This document shows, in pieces, positions 8,391 to 15,742 of a DNA stretch of 44,197 nt (its first letter is position 1; the number at the start of each line of letters is the position of its first letter). Location of the stretch: the NCBI GenBank assembly GCA_030840585.1, contig JAVEEG010000132.1, positions 1 through 44,197 on the forward strand, given 5' to 3'. Under the pieces are notes generated by a model. It made no database searches. It saw only the letters and a list, made by a program, of their open reading frames with translations, and was not told where the DNA came from. The DNA comes from Frankiaceae bacterium. GTDB taxonomy: Bacteria; Actinomycetota; Actinomycetes; JAFAQI01. The position numbers and the translations under genes were made by a program.

Positions 8391-8687
8391 TTACTTGATG
8401 AAGGTCGCCGCGATGTTCGCGTCGCCCTCGGCGTACGAGCCGCCGGCCCGGTTCATCAGCACGGCCATCTCGGACAGCGCCTGGTGCAGCTGGCGCTGCG
8501 ACGTGCGCCACTGCTCGAACAGCTGCATGAATCGTGCCTGCGCGGTGCCGGCCCAGTCCGAGCCGAGCGGTGCGACCGCTCCGGCGAGCTGGCTCAGCGT
8601 CGCGTCGATCGCGCTGGCGCCGCCGTTGAGTTGACCCGACACGGCGTGCAACTGCTCGGGTGTGACCTTGATGAATCCTGCGGGCAT
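8391..8687 (-). CDS. WXG100-family protein (EsxA-like)
   Basis: WXG100 proteins form helical-hairpin dimers exported by T7SS and activate the EccC/EssC motor. From the ATG at 8687 the protein has 98 residues, the family length. WAG at 45-47 is the turn motif between the two helices, and YAEGD at 85-89 fits the YxxxD/E export signal. An upstream ATG at 8696 would add three residues, but the strong AGGAGG Shine-Dalgarno is only one base from it; spacing favours 8687. It is the first gene of a five-gene minus-strand operon and is divergent from the eccC-like gene. Confidence 0.92.
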   Translation of the reverse strand: MPAGFIKVTPEQLHAVSGQLNGGASAIDATLSQLAGAVAPLGSDWAGTAQARFMQLFEQWRTSQRQLHQALSEMAVLMNRAGGSYAEGDANIAATFIK

Positions 8688-8827
8688 GGGTGCCATCCCT
8701 CCTGGGCGCTGGGCCGATCGCCGGGTCGACTTCGACAGGTAGATTTGACCACAAAAGTTGCGGTTCGGAGCAGCTCGTAATTACCCCTGTGGACGCCGAC
8801 CGACACTGTGGTCGGAGACGAGGCGAC
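8688..8827. promoter_or_regulatory. Divergent promoter region of the T7SS-like locus
   Basis: This 140-base gap separates the WXG100 gene from the EccC-like gene and must hold promoters for both operons. It is the only AT-rich spot nearby: TTTGACCACAAAAG around 8746 and TAATTA near 8780. An inverted repeat CCGACC-N8-GGTCGG lies near 8797-8816. No pair of boxes with good spacing could be assigned with confidence. The minus-strand AGGAGG Shine-Dalgarno for the WXG100 gene is at its left edge. Confidence 0.4.
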
Positions 8828-11800
8828 GTGATCGGTCGGCGCGGTGCGACGGCGCCTTTCGGCGTGTTCGCCAACCTCGCCGAGTACGACGCAGACCGCG
8901 ACAGCTGGCTGTTGCACCGGCCGGAACGGCGGTGGCCGAACCCCGTCGAGGGCGGCCCGGTGATGGTCCCCGCGGTCCCGGAGGATCGCGAGGACAGCGG
9001 CGGCAACTGGGTCACCTACCTGCCGATGCTCGGCTCGCTCGGCATCGTGGCGTTCGCCTTCGTCGCGCGTTCGCTGGTCTACGTCGTCGTCGCGGCGGTC
9101 ATGGTCGTCGCACTCGTCGGTGGCGTCGTCGGCGCGCGAGCCGTCACTCGGCGCCGGGATGCCGCGCGAAGGCGGCGGGCGCAAGCCGACTGGATCGGCC
9201 GGCTGGCCGCAGCGCAGCGGGAAGCGGCGGCGGCCGCGGCCACGCAACGCGACGGCCTGCTCGGCTGTTACCCCGACACCGCGGGGCTGCTGGCGCAGGT
9301 CCGCGAGCACGGCGCGGTGTGGGAGCGGCGTACCGATCACGACGACTTCGGTCACGTCCGGCTCGGCCTCGGCGCCGTGACGGCCCGGCGCCCCTTGGTG
9401 GTCGCGGCCGGCAGCGACGCACCGGGAGTCGTTGTCGACGCGCGGTTGCGCCGCCGGGCCGACGACGCGGCGGCGACGTACGCGACCGTCGATGACTGCC
9501 CGGTCGTCGTACCGCTGCGGCAGCTGGCCTCGATCGCCTGCGTCGGCAGCCGGGACCGCACTCGCGACCTCGCCGGTGCCTGGGTGGCCGCGCTCGCCGC
9601 GACGTGCGCGCCGACCGACCTGCGCATCGCGGTCGCGACGACACCAGACGCGCTCGCGCCGTGGGAGTGGGCGAAGTGGTTGCCGCACTTGCGCGATCCG
9701 CTCGCCGGCGACGGCTTCGGCCGGGCGATGCGGGCGGTCGTCACGTCTCCGGCCGAACTGCTCGAAGTCGTCCGCGCCGTGGTCGAGCCGCGGCTGCAAC
9801 AACGCCGCCGCGCGCAGGAGACCGGCTGGCACGCCAGCAGTTCGGCCGCCGTACCCGGGGAGCATGTCGTCCTCGTCGTCGACGGCTATGACCCGCTGGC
9901 CCTGACCCGCGACCCGCGGCTGCAGACACTGCTCGAACAGGGCACCGAACTCGCCGCGACCGTCGTGTTCCTCGTCGATGACGAGTCGGCGGTGCCGAGC
10001 AGCTGCGATGTCGTGGTGACCATCGACGGTGACCTCGCGCGCTACCGCACCCGCGGGCCGGAGCCGACGCTGGTCTCCGGCGTACGGGTCGACGCGATCG
10101 ATCGGGCGGCCGGTGAACAGTTGGCCCGCACCCTCGCGCCGTTGCAACTCGCCGGTGCCGACGCCGCCGCGGACCTCGTCGACACGGTGCGGCTGACCGA
10201 ACTGCTGGGGTACGAGTCGGCGTCGAGCATCTCGCCCGAGGACGACTGGCTGACGATCGCCGACCTCGTCGGTGGCGCGGTCGACGACGGCGCCGAGGTA
10301 CGGCGCGGCCCCCGCGACCTGCTCGCCGCGCCGATCGGCGTGCGGTCCGACGGCACGGTGCTCACCCTCGACTTGAAGGAAGCGGCCGCCGGTGGCATGG
10401 GCCCGCACGGCGTGCTCGTCGGCGCGACCGGATACGGCAAGAGCGAGTTGTTGCGATCGCTCGTTACCGGTCTCGCGGCCCGGCATTCACCCGAGCTGCT
10501 GAACGTCATCTTGGTCGACTTCAAGGGCGGGTTGGCGTTCGCGGATCTGGAGCCGCTGCCGCACACCAGCGGCGTCATCACCAACCTCGCCAACGACCTC
10601 AGCCGGGCCGACCGGATGCGGGTGTCGATCGACGGCGAGCGGGAGCGGCGCCAGCAACTGCTCCGCGATGTCGGCGTCGCCTCGATCCGCGACTACCACG
10701 AGAAGCTCGCCGATGGCGGAGACTTCCCGCCGCTGCCTTACCTCGTGCTGATCGTCGACGAGTTCGGCGAGTTGCTCGAAGCGCGACCCGAGTTCCTCGG
10801 CACGTTCGACGCGATCGGCCGGCTCGGCCGCAGCCTCGGCATGCACTTGCTGCTGGCGACCCAGCGGCTCGACGAGGGCCGCATCCGCGGCATCGAATCG
10901 CACCTGCGTTACCGGCTGTGCTTGCGGACCAATACGGCGATGGAGTCGACGACGGTGCTCGGCGTACCCGACGCGTACGAGTTGCCGCCGCTGCCCGGCC
11001 TCGGTTACCTGCGAGCCGACAACGAGCTGATCCGGATGAAGGCGGCCACGTCTTCGCTGCCGGCGCGCGCGGTCGTTCGCAGCGGTCCGTCGCCGGCCGT
11101 CATCCGGCCGTTCCGGCTCGGTCACGAGGTCGCCGATGTGACCGGCGAAGTGCAGGCGACCGAGCAAGCGACCGGGCGGCCGGAGATCGAGGTACTCGTC
11201 GAACAGCTCAAGGAAGCCGCCCCCCGAGCCCGCCAGATCTGGCTGCCCGAACTGCCGTCGGCACTGGACCTCATCGACGTACCGATCCCGGACGTCGAAC
11301 CGGAACGGCTCGTGCTCGCCCTCGGCCGGCTCGACGATCCGGCCCGCCAGACGCAGGAACCACTCATCGTCGACCTGAGCGGGACCGGCGGGCATCTCGC
11401 CTGCGTCGGCGGCCCGCGGACCGGCAAGACGACGTTCCTGCGCACGCTGACCGCGGCACTGACCGCGTTCCGTTCCCCGGGCGACGTCTCGCTGTACGTG
11501 CTCGACCTGAGCGGCGGTGGGTTGCACGACCTCGCTCGGGTGCCGCACGTCGGCGCGGTCGCCAACCCGCACGACACCCAAGCGGTCGCGCGACTGCTCC
11601 GCGAGATCCACGCGATCGTCGCCGAACGCTCGGCCGCGTTCCGCGAACTCAATGTCACGACGATGGCGGAGTTGCGCGCGCACCCGCGCGGGGCGGAATT
11701 GTTGCCGCCGCCGCTGGCCGGTGACGTGTTCCTGCTCGTCGACGGAATCGGCTTGCTACGCAACGAATTTCCCGAGCTCGACCTCGAACTCGCCGGGCTC

Positions 11801-12853
11801 GCGACGACCAGCCTGCAGTTCGGCGTGCACGTCGCGGTGACCGCCAACCGCTGGGTCGACATCCGGCCGTCGTTGCTCGACGCCGTAGGGACTCGGTTGG
11901 AGTTGCACCTCAACGATCCGGGCGACTCGATCGCCGGGCGTTCGGCCGCCGCGGCGCTACCCGAGGACACCTCCGGTCGCGGCCTGCTCCGGGACGGCCG
12001 GCAGTTCCAGCTGGCGCTGCCACCGGTGCTCGACCCGGACGCGGCCGCCCGCGCGTGGCCCGGCTTCGCCGCGCCGCGGGTCATCCCGTTGCCGGCTCGA
12101 GTGGAACCCGGCGACGTCGCCGCGCTCGCTGCGGCGGCGGGGCGCGGCACGGTCGAGGGCGACGGCTTCGTCCTCGGCGTGGCCGAGTTCCGGCTCGCGC
12201 CGGTCTACTACGACCCGATCGCGGCCGGGCAGCACCTGCTCGTCTATGGCGACGGCGGCAGCGGCCGTACGACGCTGCTGTCCCGGCTCGTCCGGCACCT
12301 GCTGTCCCGCGACGACGACGTACGGCTGCATCTCATCGACCTCGGCGGCAGCCTGCTGCGCTACGCCGACGACGAGCGGGTCGAGCACTACGCGTTCACC
12401 GGTTCGCTGGTGACGACACTCGTCGAGGACCTGCGGGCGACGTTGTACGACCGGCTGCCACCGCCGACGCTGACCCGCCAGCAGTTGTTCGACCGCAACT
12501 GGTGGAGCGGGCCCGAGCACGTGCTCGTCATCGACGACTACGAGTTGCTGCAGCCGTCGCTGCTGACGCCGACTGCCCCGCTCGCCGAAGCATTGCCGTA
12601 CGCGCGCGACATCGGTCTGCATGTCGTGCTGGCTCGCCACGTCGCCGGCTCGACCCGGATGAGCGGCGAGCCGCTCGGGCAACGGCTGCGCGAACTCACG
12701 CCGACCGCACTGCTGATGTCCGGTGATCGCGGCGAGGGTCCGCTCGTCGGCGACCGGATGGCCAGCCGGCAACCGCCGGGCCGCGGCCTGCTGGTCCGGC
12801 GCGGCCAACCCGACACGCTGGTGCAGACGCTCTACGAGGACGGTGCCGGATGA
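8828..12853 (+). CDS. EccC/EssC-type T7SS motor with three FtsK/SpoIIIE ATPase domains
   Basis: Membrane-anchored ATPase that recognises WXG100 substrates and drives T7SS export. From the GTG at 8828 (GAGG upstream) it has 1341 residues. The frame is open from 8690, but that would run into the WXG100 gene; GTGs at 8789 and 8864 are alternatives. The N-terminus has RPERRWPNP, then two membrane helices (about 60-105). Three ATPase domains follow: Walker A GATGYGKSE (532) with Walker B VLIVDEF and its catalytic Glu (645); GGPRTGKTT (862) with VFLLVDG; and GDGGSGRTT (1141) with VLVIDDYELL. The third Walker A has Arg in place of Lys. There is no N-terminal FHA domain. It is translationally coupled (ATGA) to the ubiquitin-like gene. 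Confidence 0.93.
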   Translation: MIGRRGATAPFGVFANLAEYDADRDSWLLHRPERRWPNPVEGGPVMVPAVPEDREDSGGNWVTYLPMLGSLGIVAFAFVARSLVYVVVAAVMVVALVGGVVGARAVTRRRDAARRRRAQADWIGRLAAAQREAAAAAATQRDGLLGCYPDTAGLLAQVREHGAVWERRTDHDDFGHVRLGLGAVTARRPLVVAAGSDAPGVVVDARLRRRADDAAATYATVDDCPVVVPLRQLASIACVGSRDRTRDLAGAWVAALAATCAPTDLRIAVATTPDALAPWEWAKWLPHLRDPLAGDGFGRAMRAVVTSPAELLEVVRAVVEPRLQQRRRAQETGWHASSSAAVPGEHVVLVVDGYDPLALTRDPRLQTLLEQGTELAATVVFLVDDESAVPSSCDVVVTIDGDLARYRTRGPEPTLVSGVRVDAIDRAAGEQLARTLAPLQLAGADAAADLVDTVRLTELLGYESASSISPEDDWLTIADLVGGAVDDGAEVRRGPRDLLAAPIGVRSDGTVLTLDLKEAAAGGMGPHGVLVGATGYGKSELLRSLVTGLAARHSPELLNVILVDFKGGLAFADLEPLPHTSGVITNLANDLSRADRMRVSIDGERERRQQLLRDVGVASIRDYHEKLADGGDFPPLPYLVLIVDEFGELLEARPEFLGTFDAIGRLGRSLGMHLLLATQRLDEGRIRGIESHLRYRLCLRTNTAMESTTVLGVPDAYELPPLPGLGYLRADNELIRMKAATSSLPARAVVRSGPSPAVIRPFRLGHEVADVTGEVQATEQATGRPEIEVLVEQLKEAAPRARQIWLPELPSALDLIDVPIPDVEPERLVLALGRLDDPARQTQEPLIVDLSGTGGHLACVGGPRTGKTTFLRTLTAALTAFRSPGDVSLYVLDLSGGGLHDLARVPHVGAVANPHDTQAVARLLREIHAIVAERSAAFRELNVTTMAELRAHPRGAELLPPPLAGDVFLLVDGIGLLRNEFPELDLELAGLATTSLQFGVHVAVTANRWVDIRPSLLDAVGTRLELHLNDPGDSIAGRSAAAALPEDTSGRGLLRDGRQFQLALPPVLDPDAAARAWPGFAAPRVIPLPARVEPGDVAALAAAAGRGTVEGDGFVLGVAEFRLAPVYYDPIAAGQHLLVYGDGGSGRTTLLSRLVRHLLSRDDDVRLHLIDLGGSLLRYADDERVEHYAFTGSLVTTLVEDLRATLYDRLPPPTLTRQQLFDRNWWSGPEHVLVIDDYELLQPSLLTPTAPLAEALPYARDIGLHVVLARHVAGSTRMSGEPLGQRLRELTPTALLMSGDRGEGPLVGDRMASRQPPGRGLLVRRGQPDTLVQTLYEDGAG

Positions 12854-13134
12854 GGGGGCGCCGAGTCCGGTTGCTCACCGTCCGCGGCCCCGGCGGTACG
12901 GCCGACTTCGTCGCTGCCGCGGACGCGTCGTTGCTGTACTTGCGGCAGTTGTTCGTCGACGTCGTCGGCGGTGGTGAGCTGCCCGCCGACAGCCCGCGCT
13001 GGAACCTCTACGACTACGACAACCGACCGCTGTCGTTGACCGGCACGCTGGTCGATCAGCGCATCGTCGACGGCGATGTGTTGCGGCTGTCCTACAGCGG
13101 TGCACCGAAGGACGACATCGAGGAGTCCGCATGA
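12850..13134 (+). CDS. EsaB/YukD ubiquitin-like T7SS protein
   Basis: A 94-residue protein with a beta-grasp (ubiquitin-like) pattern: first strand RVRLLTVRGP, a helix (ASLLYLRQLFVDVV), WNLYDYDNRPLSLTGTL, and a final IVDGDVLRLSYS strand. It matches the small EsaB/YukD proteins of Firmicute T7SS and the N-terminal cytosolic domain of actinobacterial EccD, but it ends without the 11 membrane helices of EccD. ATGA overlaps both the upstream motor gene and the downstream SAF-domain gene. A regulatory or assembly role with the motor is known for relatives; the stand-alone form in an actinobacterium is notable. Confidence 0.85.
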   Translation: MRGRRVRLLTVRGPGGTADFVAAADASLLYLRQLFVDVVGGGELPADSPRWNLYDYDNRPLSLTGTLVDQRIVDGDVLRLSYSGAPKDDIEESA

Positions 13135-13805
13135 CGCCGGCAGTCGCCTCCCGGTTCGGTACGGCAGACGTGGACTACGTCGAGCCGCCCGCGGCGGAAC
13201 CGTTCGCCGAACCAGAGCCGGCCCGCGGCCGCGGTCGCTGGGTGGTGGCCGCGGTGATAACCGTCGTCGCCGTGGTCGCAGCGTTGCTTGGCGGACGCGC
13301 GTGGGGCGCGAGCGGTCGAACCACGGTCTGGGTGACGTCGCACGACATCGCAGCGGGCCAGCGGATCGCGGCCGCGGATGTCAGCCGGATCTCGGTCCGG
13401 CAGCCACCGGCCGGCGCGCGCGGTTTGCCCTCGCCGGTGGGCTCGGTCGCCGGTCGCACGTTGCCGGCCGGTGCACTCGTCACCCGGGCCGACCTGCTCG
13501 GCCCCGGGGTGCCGGCACGGAGCGCCGGCAGCGTCCTCCTCGGCGCCGCGCTCGATGCTGGTGACGTCCCGACCACGCTGATGGTCGGCGACGACGTCAC
13601 CGTGCTCTCGTTGCCGGCGTCCACGCCCGGCCAGCCGTCCCGGGACCTCGCCCGGCTGCTGGTCGCCGACGTACAGGTAGTCGACGTCGAAGCCGCCGGA
13701 TCGGTGATCGTCGCGACCCTCGCGGTCCCGCCGAGTTACGCGAACCAGATCGCGACGCTCTCCGCGCAACACCGGTTGGCGTTGGTGCTGCTGCACCACT
13801 CCTGA
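13131..13805 (+). CDS. SAF-domain single-pass membrane protein in the T7SS operon
   Basis: A 224-residue protein. It has a cytosolic Pro/Glu-rich N-terminus, one membrane helix (about 37-59), then an extracytoplasmic SAF domain with VWVTSHDIAAGQRIAAADV and GRTLPAGALVTRADLL. The later part resembles CpaB/RcpC pilus-assembly proteins (VGDDVTVLSLPAS, LLVADVQVVDVE). SAF domains usually bind glycan-like or pilus partners. It is the third gene of a coupled trio (ATGA overlap with the ubiquitin-like gene) and ends 4 bases from the convergent DUF4012 gene. Position suggests it is the membrane or periplasmic partner of this T7SS, perhaps standing in for EccB, but that is inference. Confidence 0.85.
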   Translation: MTPAVASRFGTADVDYVEPPAAEPFAEPEPARGRGRWVVAAVITVVAVVAALLGGRAWGASGRTTVWVTSHDIAAGQRIAAADVSRISVRQPPAGARGLPSPVGSVAGRTLPAGALVTRADLLGPGVPARSAGSVLLGAALDAGDVPTTLMVGDDVTVLSLPASTPGQPSRDLARLLVADVQVVDVEAAGSVIVATLAVPPSYANQIATLSAQHRLALVLLHHS

Positions 13806-13809
13806 CCGG

Positions 13810-15723
13810 TCAGACCTTGTGGGTCCAGAAGTGCGCGAAGCTGTGCGCCCACGACTTCAGTCCCGTGTACGGGTGCACCGGAACGGTCAGATACGCCGCG
13901 CTGTCCCACGGGCCGGTGTGGTCGATCACGCCGTCGACCGGCTGGTTGTAGCCGGTCACCACGCCGAGGTCGGCATCGACGGCGCGCAGCCGCAGATGCA
14001 GCGTCGCCGGGGCGGCGAGCGGCTGTGGCAACAACGCCAGCCGGTACTCGTGCCCGTGAACCGGCAACCGGTAGGTCACCCGGTACGTCGTCGAGGCACC
14101 GCGGGCCAGTGACAGCTCAGTCGTCAGCCGCAACGCGCCATCGGCGATGGTGCGCCCGACCGGCGCATCGACGCCGTCGCGAGTGAACGACGTCAGCGTC
14201 GCCGATGACGCGACCTGCATCGACACGAGTTCGTTCAGGTCCCCAGGATGCTTGACCCCCGCGACGTACGGACCGATGCCGGTCGGCGCGGCGTTGCGCA
14301 ACGTCAACGTCTGCGTCACGTACGCGACGGTCGCGTGCAGCCGTACGTCGACGCTCACCGACCGGTGCACGTAGTAGTCCAGCTTGTTGCCGGTCGACGG
14401 GCTGTCGCCGAGGTTGTTCGCCACCGCCATCGCGACATCGGTCCCGGTGGCTTGCGCCGTCCCGGCGATGCCCGCCGTCACCAGCCCGGCCTGCTCCTCG
14501 GGCCGGGCCGACCACACTGCGAGGTGCCGGCCGTCGACCGCGCGCACCAGCGCTTTGAGCAACGCCGGCGTCGCGGTCGCGTCCTGCTTGATCCGCTTGA
14601 ACGCCTCGGTCGCCGCGGAATCGAGCGCTTTGCGCCGGGCCATCTGCTTGTCCTCGGCGAGACTGCCGTCGCCGTACGCGTCGACCAAGAGCCGCCGGGT
14701 CAGCTCGTCACCCGTCACCTGCTCGCCGCTGATCGTGATCGGTCCGGTCGCCGAGATGACGCCGGCTGCGGCAGGCACGTCGCAGAGCACGACGACGTCC
14801 GGCTGCTTGTGCAGCGACACCGCCGAGACGGCCGCGAGCACCTGCGCGGTCTGCGGATCGTCCGCCGCCATCGTGGTGTTCTTCCACAACGTCGTGTCGG
14901 CCAGGAACGGCCCATAGGCCTCGTGGTACGGCGCCGGCGCGGACACCCGCTTCGCTTTGCCGGGTGGTTGCGCGACGGTGTTGACGTCTTCGAACGGGGT
15001 CAACGTCAGCGCGCCGTTGTCGATCGTTCCGGTCGCGTACGCCGACGGCAGCCCACCGGCACCACGAAGCTCGGCGTTGTTCATCAGTACGACGGTGACC
15101 GTGCGCTGACCGGACCCGCCGAGCACGCCGACCAGCGCGTGCAAGCCGGCCGCGGCACGGGTGACCTCGGGGCCGAGTTCGAGCAGTTGGTCGCGGGCCT
15201 GGCGGACTCCGGTGCCCACCGGCGGCAACGTCCAGCCGACCGGTTGCTGCCGTAGCTCGCGCAAGGCCGGCCGGAGCGCCCCCGCGGTCGCGTCGAGCGC
15301 GTCGGCGGCGGCGCGCACCCGGTCGAGGTCGACGCCACCGTGTCCGGTCGACAGCCCGCGAGTGACGTGGCTGAGAGTGAGGCCGGCTTTGAGCGCCTGC
15401 ACGGACGCGTTCGCGACCGCGCGTTCGGACGTTACGTTGCGGCCGAGGATCGGCACCCAGCCGAACACGGTTGGCCCGACGCCGCTGGTCCACGAACGCG
15501 CCGATTCGGCCCGGTGCAGGTCGCGGGTCAGCGCCCGCTCGAGCGTCGTACGGTCCGGCGCCGGGCCGGTCGTGAGCCGGTGCACGTCGGCGCGGACCGC
15601 GCGCAACTCCGACGCGGCCTTCAACGCCGCGATCACCGTCCACGTCAGGACGACGACGGCGAAGACCACGAACGCCAGCAACAGCGCCTTACGCACCCGG
15701 GGCCGGGTCACGGCGGCACGCAT
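13810..15723 (-). CDS. DUF4012 membrane-anchored surface protein
   Basis: A 637-residue protein with one N-terminal membrane helix (ALLLAFVVFAVVVLTWTVIA) and a large extracellular part. The core holds NNAELRGAGGLPSAYATGTI (about 220-240) and the GPITISGEQVTGDEL segment, typical of DUF4012 proteins commonly found in actinobacterial EPS and capsule loci; their biochemical role is unknown. A C-terminal beta-rich region (TELSLARGASTTYRVTYRLP, cut before the following strand) completes the family pattern. The start may be leaderless: TACCCT lies 7 bases before the ATG on the minus strand. It follows the metallophosphoesterase by 19 bases and may also be read from that operon. Confidence 0.85.
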   Translation of the reverse strand: MRAAVTRPRVRKALLLAFVVFAVVVLTWTVIAALKAASELRAVRADVHRLTTGPAPDRTTLERALTRDLHRAESARSWTSGVGPTVFGWVPILGRNVTSERAVANASVQALKAGLTLSHVTRGLSTGHGGVDLDRVRAAADALDATAGALRPALRELRQQPVGWTLPPVGTGVRQARDQLLELGPEVTRAAAGLHALVGVLGGSGQRTVTVVLMNNAELRGAGGLPSAYATGTIDNGALTLTPFEDVNTVAQPPGKAKRVSAPAPYHEAYGPFLADTTLWKNTTMAADDPQTAQVLAAVSAVSLHKQPDVVVLCDVPAAAGVISATGPITISGEQVTGDELTRRLLVDAYGDGSLAEDKQMARRKALDSAATEAFKRIKQDATATPALLKALVRAVDGRHLAVWSARPEEQAGLVTAGIAGTAQATGTDVAMAVANNLGDSPSTGNKLDYYVHRSVSVDVRLHATVAYVTQTLTLRNAAPTGIGPYVAGVKHPGDLNELVSMQVASSATLTSFTRDGVDAPVGRTIADGALRLTTELSLARGASTTYRVTYRLPVHGHEYRLALLPQPLAAPATLHLRLRAVDADLGVVTGYNQPVDGVIDHTGPWDSAAYLTVPVHPYTGLKSWAHSFAHFWTHKV

Positions 15724-15742
15724 GCGCCGAAGGGTAGCCGTC

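Noticed and set aside
8690-8827. Earlier ATG start at 8690 for the EccC-like gene
   Set aside because: It overlaps the start of the divergent WXG100 gene, has no Shine-Dalgarno, and adds 46 residues with no likeness to EccC N-termini.
5225-13810. Recently transferred mobile island carrying the T7SS
   Set aside because: No integrase, transposase, tRNA, direct repeats or shift in GC content or codon use was seen at the borders.
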